Shown: positions 33,384-46,699, counted from the first letter of the stretch. The stretch: 64,000 bases of DNA from Brachynemurus nebulosus (GCA_035578155.1 JAPWDM010000005.1:55104954-55168953); one strand, 5' to 3'. Notes: generated by a model from the letters alone, not told the origin. Numbers and translations: made by a program.

Positions 33384-34140
33384 GTACATTGATAAAAATT
33401 TAAAAAAAGCTGAGAAAATTTTTTTTTCATTTTGTTAAAGATTATGAAAATTTAAGAGCAAAAAAATGATTCTTTAATTTTTTTGAAAATTTAATCGAAT
33501 GAAACAAAAAAAACCGCTGGATGGATTAAATTGAAACTCGATGGGATTTTTTTATGTAAATTTAACTGTAAAAGGCACAGTTAACATTAATGGTTTGCTC
33601 GATATTTTTAATTCAGCGCTTGATTTTCCAAAAAGCCACCAAAAGCTCTTTTTTCCTTGATTTTTCAAATTGATGTAGAGTACGCAAAAAAATTTTTTTC
33701 CGAAAAAACAATGGCTAATCCTTGTAGAGAATTTATTCGAGTTTTAAAACCCATCTTCAATTTTCTGTGTGATCACTGGTTACTGAGATATCGATGGTCA
33801 AAGACAAAATGATCCTTTTCCATTCAAAGTCCGATATCTCAGCGAGAGGTGGTTGTATAAAGGTCTAAAAAAGCAAATTAAAGCTGAATGAACAAGTTAT
33901 CTAGTCCATATGGCGGTTAAGTCAAAAAACTTTTTTCCAAGTCCGTGGACCAAAAAAAGAAACCAAAAAAATTTCGAAATTTTTTTTCAGTCTATTTATA
34001 AGGATTTAGCGGTACACGTTGCTTTGAAAATTCTTTTATGGTAAGATCTCAAAACTAGAAACTTCCAGCTTTAAATTACTTTGCTTACGACTCCGATACG
34101 ACCATTTTTCACGAAAATACAGCTATTCGAAAAATCGCAC
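33384..34140 (+). mobile_element. Single-arm copy of the intronic foldback family
   Basis: It is similar to the right arm of the 26.6-28.4 kb palindrome, from the AAAAAGCTGAGAAA inner part through TCGATATTTTTAATTCAGCG, AATGGCTAATCCTTGTAGAG and CTCCGATACGACCATTTTT. The outer terminus and the second arm are missing. More diverged than the two intronic arms are from each other. Confidence 0.8.
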
Positions 34141-34566
34141 TTACTTTATTATATATCATAAAAATCCAAAAAAAATGAAATTATTCTAAAACGCAGCGGG
34201 AAAAATTTCTACCACTTGCATTTCCTTTACTTTAAAGCTAATACAATTTTATTAGAACAAGGGCAGACGCGATGGTATTATATAACGCACCTATTTTTTT
34301 TTTTTTACAATTTTGGAAAGCCCTCATTTACTATCGCAGCAATGAATTAATGGCAGAAATTATTTTTATTGTCTATTTTACTCATTGTCAGATCTTTCTT
34401 ATTATTCTGCCAGACGATGGAATCATACAGAAATCCCTCTCATCAGCTCCCTAGCTACCTTAAAAAAATGATTATATTACATTAAACATCTAAAATGATA
34501 CTAAATAAAGATATATTTGAAACTGTTGACCACAATTTTTTAACCATAACTATAAATAAATAGTGC
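34141..34566. other. No gene recognised
   Basis: AT-rich, noncoding flank between two TE copies. Confidence 0.35.
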
Positions 34567-36162
34567 GTGTAGCGCCCTTAAATCGTGTGTAGGCACAGTG
34601 ACGTCAGTTTTCACTGTCAGTTTTAAAACTGACGTCGCTATGCCTAGACACGTTCATATTAAAAAACTGAAGACATACATCAGTTCTTTACAAAATGTCA
34701 TTGGACGATGATACTTTAGCTGCACTTATTATTAGTTTATTATTAGTCTTGGAAAATAAAAAAAAAAAACGCAAAAAGTAGCGTAAAGACAAGGTTAAAA
34801 AAAGGAATGTTTATTCCCATGTACACTTATTAACCGAAATGAGAATTTTTCCAAAGAATTGGCACAACTATCGCAGAATGAGTAAAAAAACCTACATCAA
34901 TCTATTCTCCTCCCATTAAGAAAAATGATACGGTTTTGCGAAATTTCACCACATGAGTTCCATCAGTTCAGTTAAAAAAATATGTAGTAAAATATTTAAC
35001 TGATAATAAAAGAAACTGCCAGTTTTCAGCCTAGTTTTCTCCGTCAGTTTTAACTGATAGTTTTCACTGTCAGTTAAAACTGACGTCGCTGTGCCTACAC
35101 ACGTTCATATTAAAAAACTGAAGACATATATCAGTTCTTTACAAGATATCATCGGACGATGATACTTTAGCCGTACATACTTAGTTTATTATTAGTCTTG
35201 AATATTAAAAAAAAAAGAACAAACGCAAAGAGTGGCGCAAAAAGTGGTTAAAAAAAGGAATGTTTATTCCCATGTACATTTATTGACCGAAATGAGAATT
35301 TTTCCAAAGGATTGGCACAACTATCTCAGAATGATTAAAAAAACCTACCCTAACTTACTCTCTTTAGTGTCTCCACTCATTAAAAGAAATGATACGGTTA
35401 TGCGAAATGCTAATTCACCACAGGAGTTTCGTCAGTTCAGTTAAAAAAATATGTGGTGAAATATTTCATCAGTTTTAACTGATAGTAAAAATATTGTCAA
35501 TTTTCAGCCTACACACGATCAGTTTTCTTTGTCAGTGAAAAGTGTTAAAACTTACAGTTAAAACTGGCGTCGCTGGGCCTATACACGTTCATATTAAAAA
35601 ACTGAAGACATACGTCAATTCTTTACAAAATGTCATTGGACGATAATATTTTAGCTGTACTTAGTCTATTATTAGTCTTGAAGAATAAAAAAAGAACGCA
35701 AAGACTGGCGTAAAGAGTGGTTAAAAAAAGGAATGTTTATTCCCATGTACACTTATTAACCGAAATGAGAATTTTTCCGAAGGATTGGCACAACTGAGTA
35801 AATGAGCAAAATGAGTAAAAAAACCTACATCAATCTACTCTCTTTAGTGTCTCCACTCATTAAAAAAAAAAAAAATGATACGGTTATGCGAAATTTCACC
35901 ACATGAGTTCTCATCAGTTCAGTTAAAAAAATATGTGGTGAAATATTTTATACTGTATAATATTTTTAGTGTAATATTTTTAACTGATAGTACAAAAAGT
36001 AAAAAATATTTTTAACTGATAGTAAAAATGTTTAGTATAATATTTTTAACTGATAGTAAAAAAACTGTCAGTTTTCAGCCTACACATGATCAGTTTTCTC
36101 CATCAGTTTTGACTGTTCAGTGAAAACTGTCAGTTAAAACTGATCGTGTGTAGCACCCTTAA
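34567..36162 (+). mobile_element. Concatemer of three PIF/Harbinger N-terminal transposase fragments
   Basis: CGTTCATATTAAAAAACTGA occurs at 34651, 35102 and 35586 (periods 451 and 484). Each unit carries a decayed frame beginning MSLDDDTLA (where intact) and running through HVHLLTEMRIFPKNWHNYRRM and LLSLVSPLIKRND. This resembles the N-terminal region of PIF/Harbinger (HARBI1-type) transposases. The longest open piece is 35232-35444. Units are separated by palindromic (A)ACTGAC/GTCAGTT-rich boundaries, and GATCGTGTGTAGCACCC/CCTACACACGATC motifs mark ends. No catalytic domain is present. Confidence 0.65.
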
Positions 36163-36210
36163 GGCAACCAAAAATGAACGAATACTAGTTCTAGCTACCT
36201 CTTGTTATAG

Positions 36211-36504
<294 letters not shown>

Positions 36505-36514
36505 ATATTATATT

Positions 36515-37019
36515 GAGTGCCTTCGCTGGCCTCATCACTTATTTCTAAATGATGTGGGCACATGCGCACATTAATTAACAGCTGCGCGTGAATTAGCGGG
36601 AATTAACTCTTTAAATGATTAAGACGAGTTAACTCGTCCTGCAATATGGCGGCTCAGAATGCTGTGATATGTATATATTCACTGGTACAGGTGCCGCCAT
36701 CTATGACAGATTTTTCGAAATACAGTACAGTTCTAAATAATGTTCAATTTTATCAACATAGTTTAGTATAATTTATATTTTGTAAATTCCTAGGGTTCAC
36801 TTTTTTGATGTTGGCATGTTTGATTTTTTTTTCTTTTTTTGTAACCTTATCTACTGTACTTATCACTGGCAGTAAAATGTCAGGTATTTTGAGACAAAAA
36901 AATTTGTCCATATGGCTTGTTTAAAAGAGTTAATAATGTAAATTCCCGCGCAGTTTTTAATTAGTGTGCACATGTGCCTACATCATTTAGAATTAGTGAT
37001 GAGGGCAACGAAGGCACTC
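36515..37019. mobile_element. 505-bp MITE with about 90-bp inverted repeats
   Basis: The left end GAGTGCCTTCGCTGGCCTCA pairs with a reverse-complemented right end GAGTGCCTTCGTTGCCCTCA. Similarity extends through TTCTAAATGATGT.GGCACATG and GCGCGTGAAT..GCGGGAATT. The interior is noncoding and contains a GCCGCCATCT phrase. It borders the compound microsatellite, a frequent MITE/microsatellite arrangement. Confidence 0.8.
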
Positions 37020-37076
37020 ATAATCTACTCTGAGGGAAAATGTCATTTTACAATTAAACACTTACGTATAATTAAA

Positions 37077-38714
37077 CGCAGAATTCTTGAGCGATCAAAG
37101 TCCAACAAAAAGGAAAGATATATTTTTAGTAAGAGATATACATATTTTGTTGCATTAAGAAGATATAATACTTTTGCAATAAAGATGGGTGTAGAGTAAT
37201 TATATCTAAACTCCCACTATTAGTTTATATATCTCTCACTCAGGTAATATTACACTGTATATACAATACATAAAAATATACTACGTTGTAAAAAAAATTA
37301 ATCGAACTTGAAATCTTTTGCTTATTTATATAGTAATACAATGACATACCTACTTAAATAAGTAGTTTTAAATTAAATAATATTAAGAAATGACCTTTAC
37401 TAACTTCGAAGTATAATAAGGTAGCATTATAAACTAAAACGCACCTATAACTAAAATTTACTCTCACTGTCAGCACATCACTTAAAATATAAAATTATTA
37501 CACTGTAAAATCCATCTTATAGTTAGTCACTATCACTTGAACTTTCATCACGCATCTATTACTAAACGCATTAGCCATTCTAGTTAAAGTTTCCAGCGAT
37601 ATACCCATAGCTGCAGTAACACGATTTCTAACTTAATTTAATGGGATTTTCACACCATCACTTTCACTTTTCATAAACACGAACGCATTTAAAATTATAA
37701 GTTTTGCTTGTGGACTTAACATTTTATTTTTAATACTCGTATTCATTTCCATATTTAAATTAATTAAATATCAATAGATAAAAACCCGATTAAAATAGAG
37801 GGTATAAAAAAGTATAATAATAATTAAGAACACAATAAATTAAAAAAGTTGTTAAAATATCGAAAGTTGTATGTTACGGGTAAAGCACTTGACTAGCCAA
37901 AGCTAAAGAAAGTACTGATTCTGTTTTAAAATTACAAATTTACCTATTTAGAAACATACAAATTTTGTAAAATTAATAAACAGATTTTATCACCGTAATT
38001 CGTAATAATAGCAACACTACAATGGTAGATTTTATGATTGCATCAGGTAGTTCAATAAAATTAAATAAATTTCATTTAATTAACAACTGAAAAGTACAGA
38101 TTTTAGAAGAGAAAAGTGTGTACCGTTTTATTATTTGCAATATTTAGTAAACTGTTCAGATAAGTATAAAATATTAAATATAAAACGTTTCTAAACTACA
38201 AGAAATATGTAATATTAATTAAGACTAGATATACCTGTGATAGGAAATTGAATGTTTCAAAACTACTTAACGCTACCAGTTTTAAAATATTAAATACTAA
38301 CAGGAAAATTTTTTTATGAAATATACCCTTACATAGTAACATATTTAGGTATTTATAAATACGATTCCTTTAACCCTAGAACGACAAGGCTCAAATTTAG
38401 CAAGTGAGTGTCATCCACGACACCTATTTCTTTTTCTATAAATTAATTACAGGTCAAATCGATATTTAATTGATGTCAGTGTCAACGTCTATCTGTCTAG
38501 ATGGTTTTCCAATTTTTACCCAAAAAGAAATTTATTACATTATTGTAAACTTTTACATTATCAAAAGTTACAGCGCTGAAAAAAAAACGTAGGTGTCATG
38601 TATGACACCGACTTTTCGTTCTAGGGTTAATGGTGTAGACCCTTACTTTCGTTTATTTAACGGAGTACTGTAGTCAAAATGAAAATGGATTTTGATCGCT
38701 CAAGAATTCTGCAT
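37077..38714. mobile_element. Candidate 1.6-kb element bounded by a 24-bp inverted repeat
   Basis: GCAGAATTCTTGAGCGATCA at 37078 is matched in reverse complement at 38694-38713 with at most one or two differences. The interior is AT-rich without open frames and contains the piggyBac-type MITE at 38.37 kb. No target duplication was recognised, so the element call is tentative. Confidence 0.5.
38374..38626. mobile_element. piggyBac-type MITE with TTAA target duplications
   Basis: TTAA|CCCTAGAACGACAAGGC opens and ..TTTTCGTTCTAGGG|TTAA closes the 253-bp element. CCC/GGG ends and a TTAA duplication are the signature of piggyBac transposition. A subterminal palindrome GTGTCATCCACGACAC (left) has a counterpart GGTGTCATGTATGACACC (right), which may be transposase-binding sites. 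There is no coding sequence. Confidence 0.9.
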
Positions 38715-39330
38715 TTACTTGTTATACTAAATCGTACTAGCATCCTCTGATTTCAACTAAAATTAATATGGTCTTACTTTTTTGAAATAGTCTGTATGTA
38801 GCTTTAAACTAAATTAAAAATAATTTAAGATAAGAAAAATATAATGTAGATTAAAATATTAGATAGATAAAAGGCAACTATAGTAACCTCATAAGCCTCC
38901 ACTGTAAAAGTAATCATAAATAGTGAGACAAATTAATCATAAGTTTTTTTCAGTGTCACTGCCAATCACATATTTTCTGGTTATCCGAAACATGAGTAAT
39001 ATTCACAAAAATATTTTGTGATATTGTAACAATAAGTCGAGTAAAATTTCAAACAGTATTTATGAGTTAAATTGCTAATAACTTAAGTTGCTAATGTATT
39101 TACTTTGAATTCTTATGACTTACCGACTTATATGATCAATTTTTAAAAAAATAATTAAAATATGCCTGCAGCTACCAAGTGTGTATAAAGAGTACCGTTA
39201 TACACTTATTAAAAGAATGAACACACAAAGAACTCTTCGGGGTAAAGAGGGATAAAAGTGCTTAAATGGGAAATTAAAAAACTAATAGTAGCATTAAATG
39301 CGCTATTTGATAGTAAATCCTATATATAAA
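38715..39330. other. No gene recognised
   Basis: AT-rich, noncoding. A short inverted pair GTGTATAAAGAG/TTATACAC lies near 39180. Confidence 0.35.
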
Positions 39331-41186
39331 TATTAGGGCTTTAAACGTAGTGGTCATCGTTTAAAACCGCTTTAAGTGAAATTCGAATATTTCCAAGTTT
39401 TTCCTCAATGCGTGCTCGAATCTTTTTCAAAATCAACTTGCATATAGATCAGAGAGAGAGCTAATTTTTTATGTATATTGAAGGTCATTTCAATGTTACG
39501 TGCAGAAAAAGGATGCAGAAAACTGTACTTGATGTGCTGTACAAATATGAAGACGCCACGGAACAAGAATGAGACCATGATTTTCTGACAGAACGTGGTA
39601 AAATTGGTATAGAAACCGATTTTCGTAAAATTCGAGATAGTTCAAGGCACTCATTTAAAACAATACTTTTTTGAATATGCCCGAGCTGACACTTAAATTT
39701 TTTTATTAAGTTTGTGAGCGTATTGGGACGTCAACTCAGTATCCTATTTTTCCTGAAGCGAACCCGTATCCGTTGTCTTTTGTATTCCACCAGATTCAAA
39801 GGCGTCATTGTTTAACCTGACTGACCATCAAAAATTGCCTAACGTATGATATTCAGTATTTATGCAATTAATCATCTAAAAACCATTAAATAATAAAAAT
39901 CAACACGAATTAATATTGTAAATTAAAAACAAATAACAACACATTAAGTGTAGCTCAAGTCTTGTATAAAATCTGAAGGAGATTATGGTCTAGAAGGAAG
40001 AACGAGGGTCTGGTTAGGTTTCGTACCAATCGAACACCATTACGGGGAATACTGCTCGTAATCGTCCTTGCTTTCTTCGTAAATAATTGGTGATACATGT
40101 AAATTCATCTACAATTCATGTTTTCGCTACCAATTTATTATTGGAAAGAGAACAATTAGTTGTTGCTCTCACATAGGTGCCATTATATATTATCTTTCTC
40201 GTGCAAGATTCATGTCACGAATAGTACGGCCTGTATTAGGGACCCGGAAAAAGTGAGAAGGCTTTTTTTGCTTGTCAATTGTATTATTGGAGAAAAAAGT
40301 TTGACAATTTTTTGTTGTGCCCGGAGGCCCGTCATTTCTCTCGCCGGCGCTGGCCCTGCAGCATTTCTTACTAAGCTCCTGGACAAATAATTATTTGTTT
40401 ATTTTTTGTTAAAAAATATGTTTGACATAATGTGTTATTTATTACTGCGTCCAATAGAAATAAAATAATATCTATAATACCTACAACATAATTGTTTAAT
40501 TTTTTAAATTTTCGTCCTTCAGATGCTATTCAAGACTTGAGCTCCACTTTAATGTGTTCATTTATCAATTTTTCATATATTTTTTATAACATTAATTAAA
40601 TTCATGTTAATTTTAATTATTTAATCGTTTTTAGATAATTAATTGCATAAATACTGAATATCACAAGTTAGGCGTACTTTTTTATGGTCAGTCAGGTTAA
40701 ACAATGACACCTTTGAATCTGGTGGAATACTTAAAACAACGAGTATGGTTTCGCTTCAGGAAAAATAGGATACTGAGCTAACGTCCCAATATCCTTACAA
40801 ACTTAATATAAAAAATTTAAGAAAGTGTCAACTCGGGCATATCCAAAAAAATATTGTTTTAAATGAGTGCCTTGGACTATCTCAAATTTTTCGAAAGTCG
40901 GTTTCTATACTAAATTTACCACGTTCTGTCAGAAAATTATGGTGTCATTCTTGTTCCGTGGCGTCTTCATATATTCATAGCACATCAAGTACAGTTTTCT
41001 GCATCCTTTTTCTGCACGTAACCTTGAAATGACCTTCAATATACACCAAAAATTAGCTCTCTCTGTGTTCTATACGCAAGTCGATTTTTAAAAAAATCCG
41101 AGCATGCATTGAGGAAAAACTTGGAAATATTCAAATTTCACTTAAAGTGGTTTTACCCAAAAACGATTACGTTTAAAACCCTAATA
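39331..41186. mobile_element. 1.86-kb foldback element with about 650-bp arms
   Basis: The left arm starts TATTAGGGCTTTAAACGTA and the right arm, reverse-complemented, TATTAGGGTTTTAAACGTA. The arms (to about 39983 and from about 40515) share long blocks such as GGATGCAGAAAACTGTACTT, CGCCACGGAACAAGAATGA and TTCAGTATTTATGCAATTAA, at an estimated 90%. The central 530 bp is unique and GC-richer, with no coding similarity recognised. It lies directly beside the Tc1 element. Confidence 0.85.
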
Positions 41187-41203
41187 TAGCTAAGCCATAT
41201 ATA

Positions 41204-42790
41204 CTACTCAAAACAAAATAAGGGCCACTCATGTTTTGCTGCATAAGTTTATTTTTATATAAGTTACAGTATAAGGTATGCTTACATTTAATTAAGGAAC
41301 TAATTTTTTACTAAATAAAATTAATTTTAATAAGATTAAATAAAAAATTAATCCATAATTACATTTTTTTAGGATTTTATCATTTTTATAGTAATTTTTA
41401 CAGTCATCAACAAACGTTCACGCTTTGAGTAAAAGCACACATGCAACTTTTCGGTGATTTAATATCGAGTATACCCTCCCCTTTTTAAAACACATTCTTG
41501 AAGCCTCCTCGGCATGCTTTCAATAAGATGCCTAACGGTTTCATCAGGAATCTCCTCCCAACACCTTCTCAAGACATCAATCAGTTGTTGTTGGGTGTGC
41601 ACATCCTCTCCGGCTGCTCTGACTCGCCGTTTTAATTGATCCCAAAGATGTTCTATTGGGTTCAAGTCAGGGCTATTTGCAGGCCACGGTAAAACCTGTA
41701 TATTAGCCTCCCTAAGGACAGTTGTCGTCGCTCGAGCGGTATGCGCTCGGGCATTATCCTGCATCAGGATAAATCCGTCGGCCGCTCGTTGTGCAAAGGG
41801 AATCACATAGGTTCTGACAACCTGTTCGATGTAACTTTGAGCCGTTACAGTACCCTCGTTCAGGAAAACAAGCTCAGTTTTGCCTTGCAAACTAATTCCA
41901 CCCCAGACCATGACATTAGGACCGCCAAATCTGTCGCGTTCATGAATGTAACGATCAGAAAACCTTTCCCCACTTCTTCTCCACACTCTTACACGTCGGT
42001 CATCACTAAAAAACTTCACCTTGCACTCATCTGTGAAGAGTACGTGACGCCATTCCTCCAAGCCCCATTCAAGGTGTTCACGTGCAAATCTTAAACGGTT
42101 TGCACGATGCGCTCCGGTCAGTTTGGTACGGATTACTGGTCTTCTTGAACGTTGTTGGTCTTCATGCAAACGATTTCGTATGGTCTGATTACTGACAACA
42201 GTACCAGTAGATCGATGTAAGCAATTTTGCAGATTACCTGCGGTAACAGTCGGCTCACGTCGTGCACACAGTCGAATGTAATGGTCTTCACGGGCACGAA
42301 CTCTTCCTGAGCCACGGCGCCGGGTTACACTACCGGTCTGCTGATATCGATTCCAAACATTTTGAATAGCCCTTCGTGAACAACCCAACTGCAGAGCCAC
42401 GGAACGTTAAGATTGACCACCCTCAATCATCGTTACGGCTCTGGTAGCAGTAGCTTCGTCCATATGATGTCGAATTCTCGGCATTGTAAAAATAAATGAT
42501 TAAATAACACGCCAAACTTCAAAAAACAACCTCAGCAATCAATAATCTAGCGCAAACTGATTTAAAATCAAATTCAAAAAAATAAGTAAAACTAACCACT
42601 TGACGCTGTGCGAGACAAAAAAACGTTTAAATCTTCCCCTCAACAATAATATCACTTAAACCTAACTGTTATCATTTACTCAACCACTTAATATCATAAC
42701 AACAGTCATTTAGAAAAGTTATTTTGACGTGGATCGACATAAATCAGTTTTAAAATACAATTCAAGTGGCCCTTATTTTGTTTTGAGGAG
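41204..42790 (-). mobile_element. Tc1-family DNA transposon (1.59 kb)
   Basis: Terminal inverted repeats CTACTCAAAACAAAATAAGG and CTCCTCAAAACAAAATAAGG (right end reverse-complemented), extending over GGCCACT, are each flanked by TA. One transposase gene fills the interior on the minus strand. The length and structure are typical of a complete Tc1-like element. Confidence 0.95.
41459..42484 (-). pseudogene. Tc1 transposase, DD34E, one premature stop
   Basis: The natural ATG is at 42482-42484 (MPRIRHHMDEATA). A TAA interrupts after EGGQS near 42409, and the frame is then open for 313 codons to 41459. The part after the stop has an HTH region (QLGCSRRAIQNVWNRY, an RRRGSGR basic linker and a second HTH). 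The catalytic triad is Asp124 in FTDECKVKF, Asp215 in LMQDNARAH and Glu250 in NPIEHLW (numbered from the ATG at 42400). That gives exactly 34 residues between the last two. Transposase binds the inverted repeats and performs cut-and-paste at TA. Apart from the single stop, the protein looks intact; the downstream ATG would yield a version lacking the first 29 positions. Confidence 0.93.
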
Positions 42791-42792
42791 TA

Positions 42793-43327
42793 TATATATA
42801 CGCATGTATGTACATACGGTACATATCGTACATATTGTACATATTGCCGTACATACTAATCAATAATATACGTACAAGCATATATGTATTATACCAATAT
42901 TGCTATCAATTTGCATTTTTGGTCGCAAACATTAGAGTGCAGACAATATCACTATCTCTTTCTATTTAGTGTACCTATTTTCATTGTCCGCATGCGCTGG
43001 CAATTTCAAAAATGCCTCCATTTTAGCCACTTAGGTTTTCATTATCAAGTACGAGTATAAATTACAAAGTAAATTTTATTTAATAAGCGATAAATGTGTT
43101 TATTTATTATTTAAGTAAATAAAATTGTCATTCGTGAGTTAAAAATTCAAACAATAAAATATTAAAAATATGAATGAGTTTATTTACTATTTTCCATGTG
43201 AACCGCTAGATATGCACAGAACAAAAATGGTACACTATTTTTGTATTGTCTGTCTCTCTTTGTTGGCGACCAATTACTCTCATAGGCTAGATACGTTGCT
43301 AGCAATATATGTATACTACATATATGT
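42793..43327. other. No gene; TACAT-rich patch
   Basis: Repeated GTACATA words at 42808-42860. Otherwise AT-rich and noncoding. Confidence 0.4.
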
Positions 43328-44353
43328 GTACAAGCTAGTTATGGAAATAATCACTCTTTTTAGTCTGTTGAATCTTTTGAATCCGCTCACGGTGGTGAGT
43401 CGATTCAATGAATTGAATCATTCACTCACTTGACACAATTCGCTCACTCGTTTTTATGAATTGAATCACTCATTCCACTCACTCACTTTACACAACTGAG
43501 TGGTGCAACTTCAAATATAAATCAACACAATAAATACACTTGTTACCTGTAAAACACTCACTCAAGTGAACGAGTGTTTGGATACAATTATTATATCCGA
43601 ATAAAATTAACAAATTAAAAAATTAATACAGCATTAAAAATACACGGTTGAAAAGACATAACAATGAAAATTTTGATTGTGAAAATCTACAAAAATTTTA
43701 TGAAGGAATACATCCACTCATTGCTGTTTTGAAGAAAAACTAATTTTTGGAAACGTAATAAACGGGTAAATTTTATTTTAAAAATTTGAAAATATTGTAA
43801 AATAAAATACAAATAGTTTTGCTTAGAATTTTTTTAATATCCATACTTATAGCACTTATAGTGTACATAAAATTGGGTACATTTTTTATTTAGATTATTT
43901 TATTAGTTTATTAGACATCTGGACTAAATTTGATTTAAAATTTGTTTTAAATACATTTTAAAAAAATAAAGGATAGTAAAAAAAAAATTAAAATATTAGG
44001 TCTAAAAAAAAAAGAAGAAGTTATACCTTCCATACCATAGTATTATTAGTATATACAATATATACACGTTATGTTATATTATGTACACAGTTGTAAAAAA
44101 CAGATATTTATGGAAACAAATCTCTATTGCTCTGTCTATTGTCATAAGTAAACTGAAACAGATTGAAAATTGAATAGAATCTTATGTCATACACTCGTAA
44201 GTGAGTGAGTGTATGACATATATTATACTCTTTCAACTCACGAGTTGAAAGAGTCGATTCAATTCTTTTTGACTCATTCAATTCAGTCAGTCAGTTGAGT
44301 GATTCAACTCAGTGAATTGAATCACTCGCTCACTAGCCATCTCTAGTACAAGC
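43328..44353. mobile_element. hAT-type non-autonomous element with 8-bp target duplication
   Basis: GTACAAGC stands at 43328-43335 and again at 44346-44353, an exact 8-bp duplication as produced by hAT transposases. The element between (1,010 bp) starts TAGTTATGG and ends CCATCTCTA (reverse TAGAGATGG). Subterminal regions are full of ATTGAATCACTCACT and GAGTGATTCAA-type words in both orientations. No transposase frame. Confidence 0.85.
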
Positions 44354-46690
44354 CTACTTGATGTACATATATACGATCTACAATCGATTTGTATTTATCT
44401 CGACTGGTACCGCTGGCACATAATATACGAGAAATCAAGAAGAAAGGTATTTTCTTCGAGCGCCAAAAATATTAAAAATTTGCTTTCAAGTTAGCGAAAA
44501 CAGTCTAAACGAACAGAAAAATAACTTACTTCTATATCCCAATCAAATCTTGATTTGTACCATCCCCGCATACGTCCCGTAAAGTCAGTTGGAGAATAGA
44601 CTTTAAATAATATGTCTTTAAAGAAACTAGTTTATCTAAATTTTAAGCCCCACCCATAATGTATTCAGAAAGATTTTCTGTATTATTGAGATTTTGTGTC
44701 CCTTCAATTTTTCATATTTTTTACTGTTTCTGTTCTTAAATATCAATATTCTAACACTAGTAAATGTTTCTGCTTTTATGTATAAAAATATCAGGGTTTC
44801 TTCACACACTACATATTTTTAGATTAGTCTTTTTTAGAAAGGATAAAAACATAGATTTTGAATGTGAAACCTATTTGCCATTCTTGTTTATCTTACAAAA
44901 GTTACATATTCATTTTTAAAATTTAAAGTGCAAGGAAAAGAGCACGGATTGTCAACATTATTAGTCTGTATTTAACATCAAGAAGAGTGCCACGAATATT
45001 TTGAATTTGGTAGTCACAGATAAAAATTTTTTACTATACACTTTTTAATCGAACTTATTACTTAACTATATTAATGTAAAAATTGTTTGTTTCGGCATTG
45101 CTTATATCAAATACGAGTCTAATGGCGATTGTTAATGCTTAATTACATTATTCTAGTCATATAATATTTTAATATTTCCGTCTCTTTGAAATGTTTGGAT
45201 CACATTTTAATTAATTATTTGCTGCTAAATAACAAACGATATTTTGTCTGAGAAATTTGAACAAATTATTAACTTAGGTCTCTTATTAACCTAAGTCTAG
45301 GTTTTTTTCAGAAACTTAAGCTCCTATACAATATCCGTAAATGAAAAATAGACGATAATTTTTAAAAAAGAGAGTTCTAGTTTTTAAACTTTTTTATGTA
45401 TTTAATAATCCGACCTCTGGCTAATGCGCTCATCAATTTGTCTAGATGTCAACCAAACCAACTAAAGGACACATACATACATAGTTTTAAACGTTTTAAA
45501 TTGTAACCAATGAATGGGCTAATAATAACGTATTAGTAGGGGTGACACATAATACATACATAGGTATGTAGAGTACATATGTACATATCAGCATCCCCTT
45601 TGCGCCCCTGGTCAAAAAATATCATGCTGTGTTAACCGTAATAAAAGTTTTATGATGTGAGAAATAGTGACAAAATGGACAAAATGCAGTTTTAAATTAA
45701 GTAAAACTAAATCGTCTATCCTTTTTTTACATTTGTCTACAATCTACATTACATATATAACAGTATTATAATAGTAATATACATTATATCTACTATACTT
45801 TTGATTAAATTTTGAAAAATATACAACTTACTAATTATGTTATATCTGTTATATACATCCCCTCATTCTAAAAGTGTAACATTGAAACTGAAATGAAATT
45901 TTTGAACTTAAAATTGAAATTTCTGTAAATCCAAGGGAACAAATTTGACATTAGAAGAATATATTTAAAAAAAAAAAAAAAAAAAAATAGAAGGTACACG
46001 CTACGAAAATTTTGTTTGTTCCTAATTTTTCCAAAATCTGAGAGGATAGGGTTTTCAAAATACAAATTAACCTTTTTAATTTTGTTATTCATCACTCTCA
46101 TCATAGCTTTCACATTTTTAGCGGAAAAAGTATTTGGTAAAATTACTGGATTATTATAGGTGTAAAATCAAGATACATCAATCTGACACAATTTGCTATT
46201 CAGGTAGGCCAGTTACATGTTATTGTCCTATACCTATTTTTCTTACTACAGCTTACTACGGGCAAGCCATCTCCGTAGTTACAAGAGTAAACAAACTTTT
46301 AATTACCATAGTAAATACCAAAATTACACAAAAATTCTGTAATTTTCATATATTTTACCAGTGACGTTCAACTAGGTAAAAAGTATATAGTTTAAAAATG
46401 GAAAGCAAATTTTGTATTTAAAGTAAGTAAATATTCGCCAATCCAACTTCATCAAGACGAAGTTAGTTATTTTCGATTTCCGAAAGCACACGTTTGTAAA
46501 CACTTTTTTTTTTATACGTACGTATATCATATAAACCCATTTAGTTTGCAATTTTTTTAATAATTAGATTCTACGCCACTGAGTTATATATGCATTTAAA
46601 AATTGAACCAAAAATCTAGCGAAACTGGCTAACCTGTATAGTATAATATACTAATCAATCAAATGATCTTGGTGTAAAATTATATTTCTG
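44354..46690. other. 2.3 kb without a recognised gene
   Basis: AT-rich, noncoding. A poly-A tract lies at 45967-45986 and ACATACATA-type runs near 45555-45590. No repeat partner within the window was identified. Confidence 0.4.
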
Positions 46691-46699
46691 AGGAAAGTC

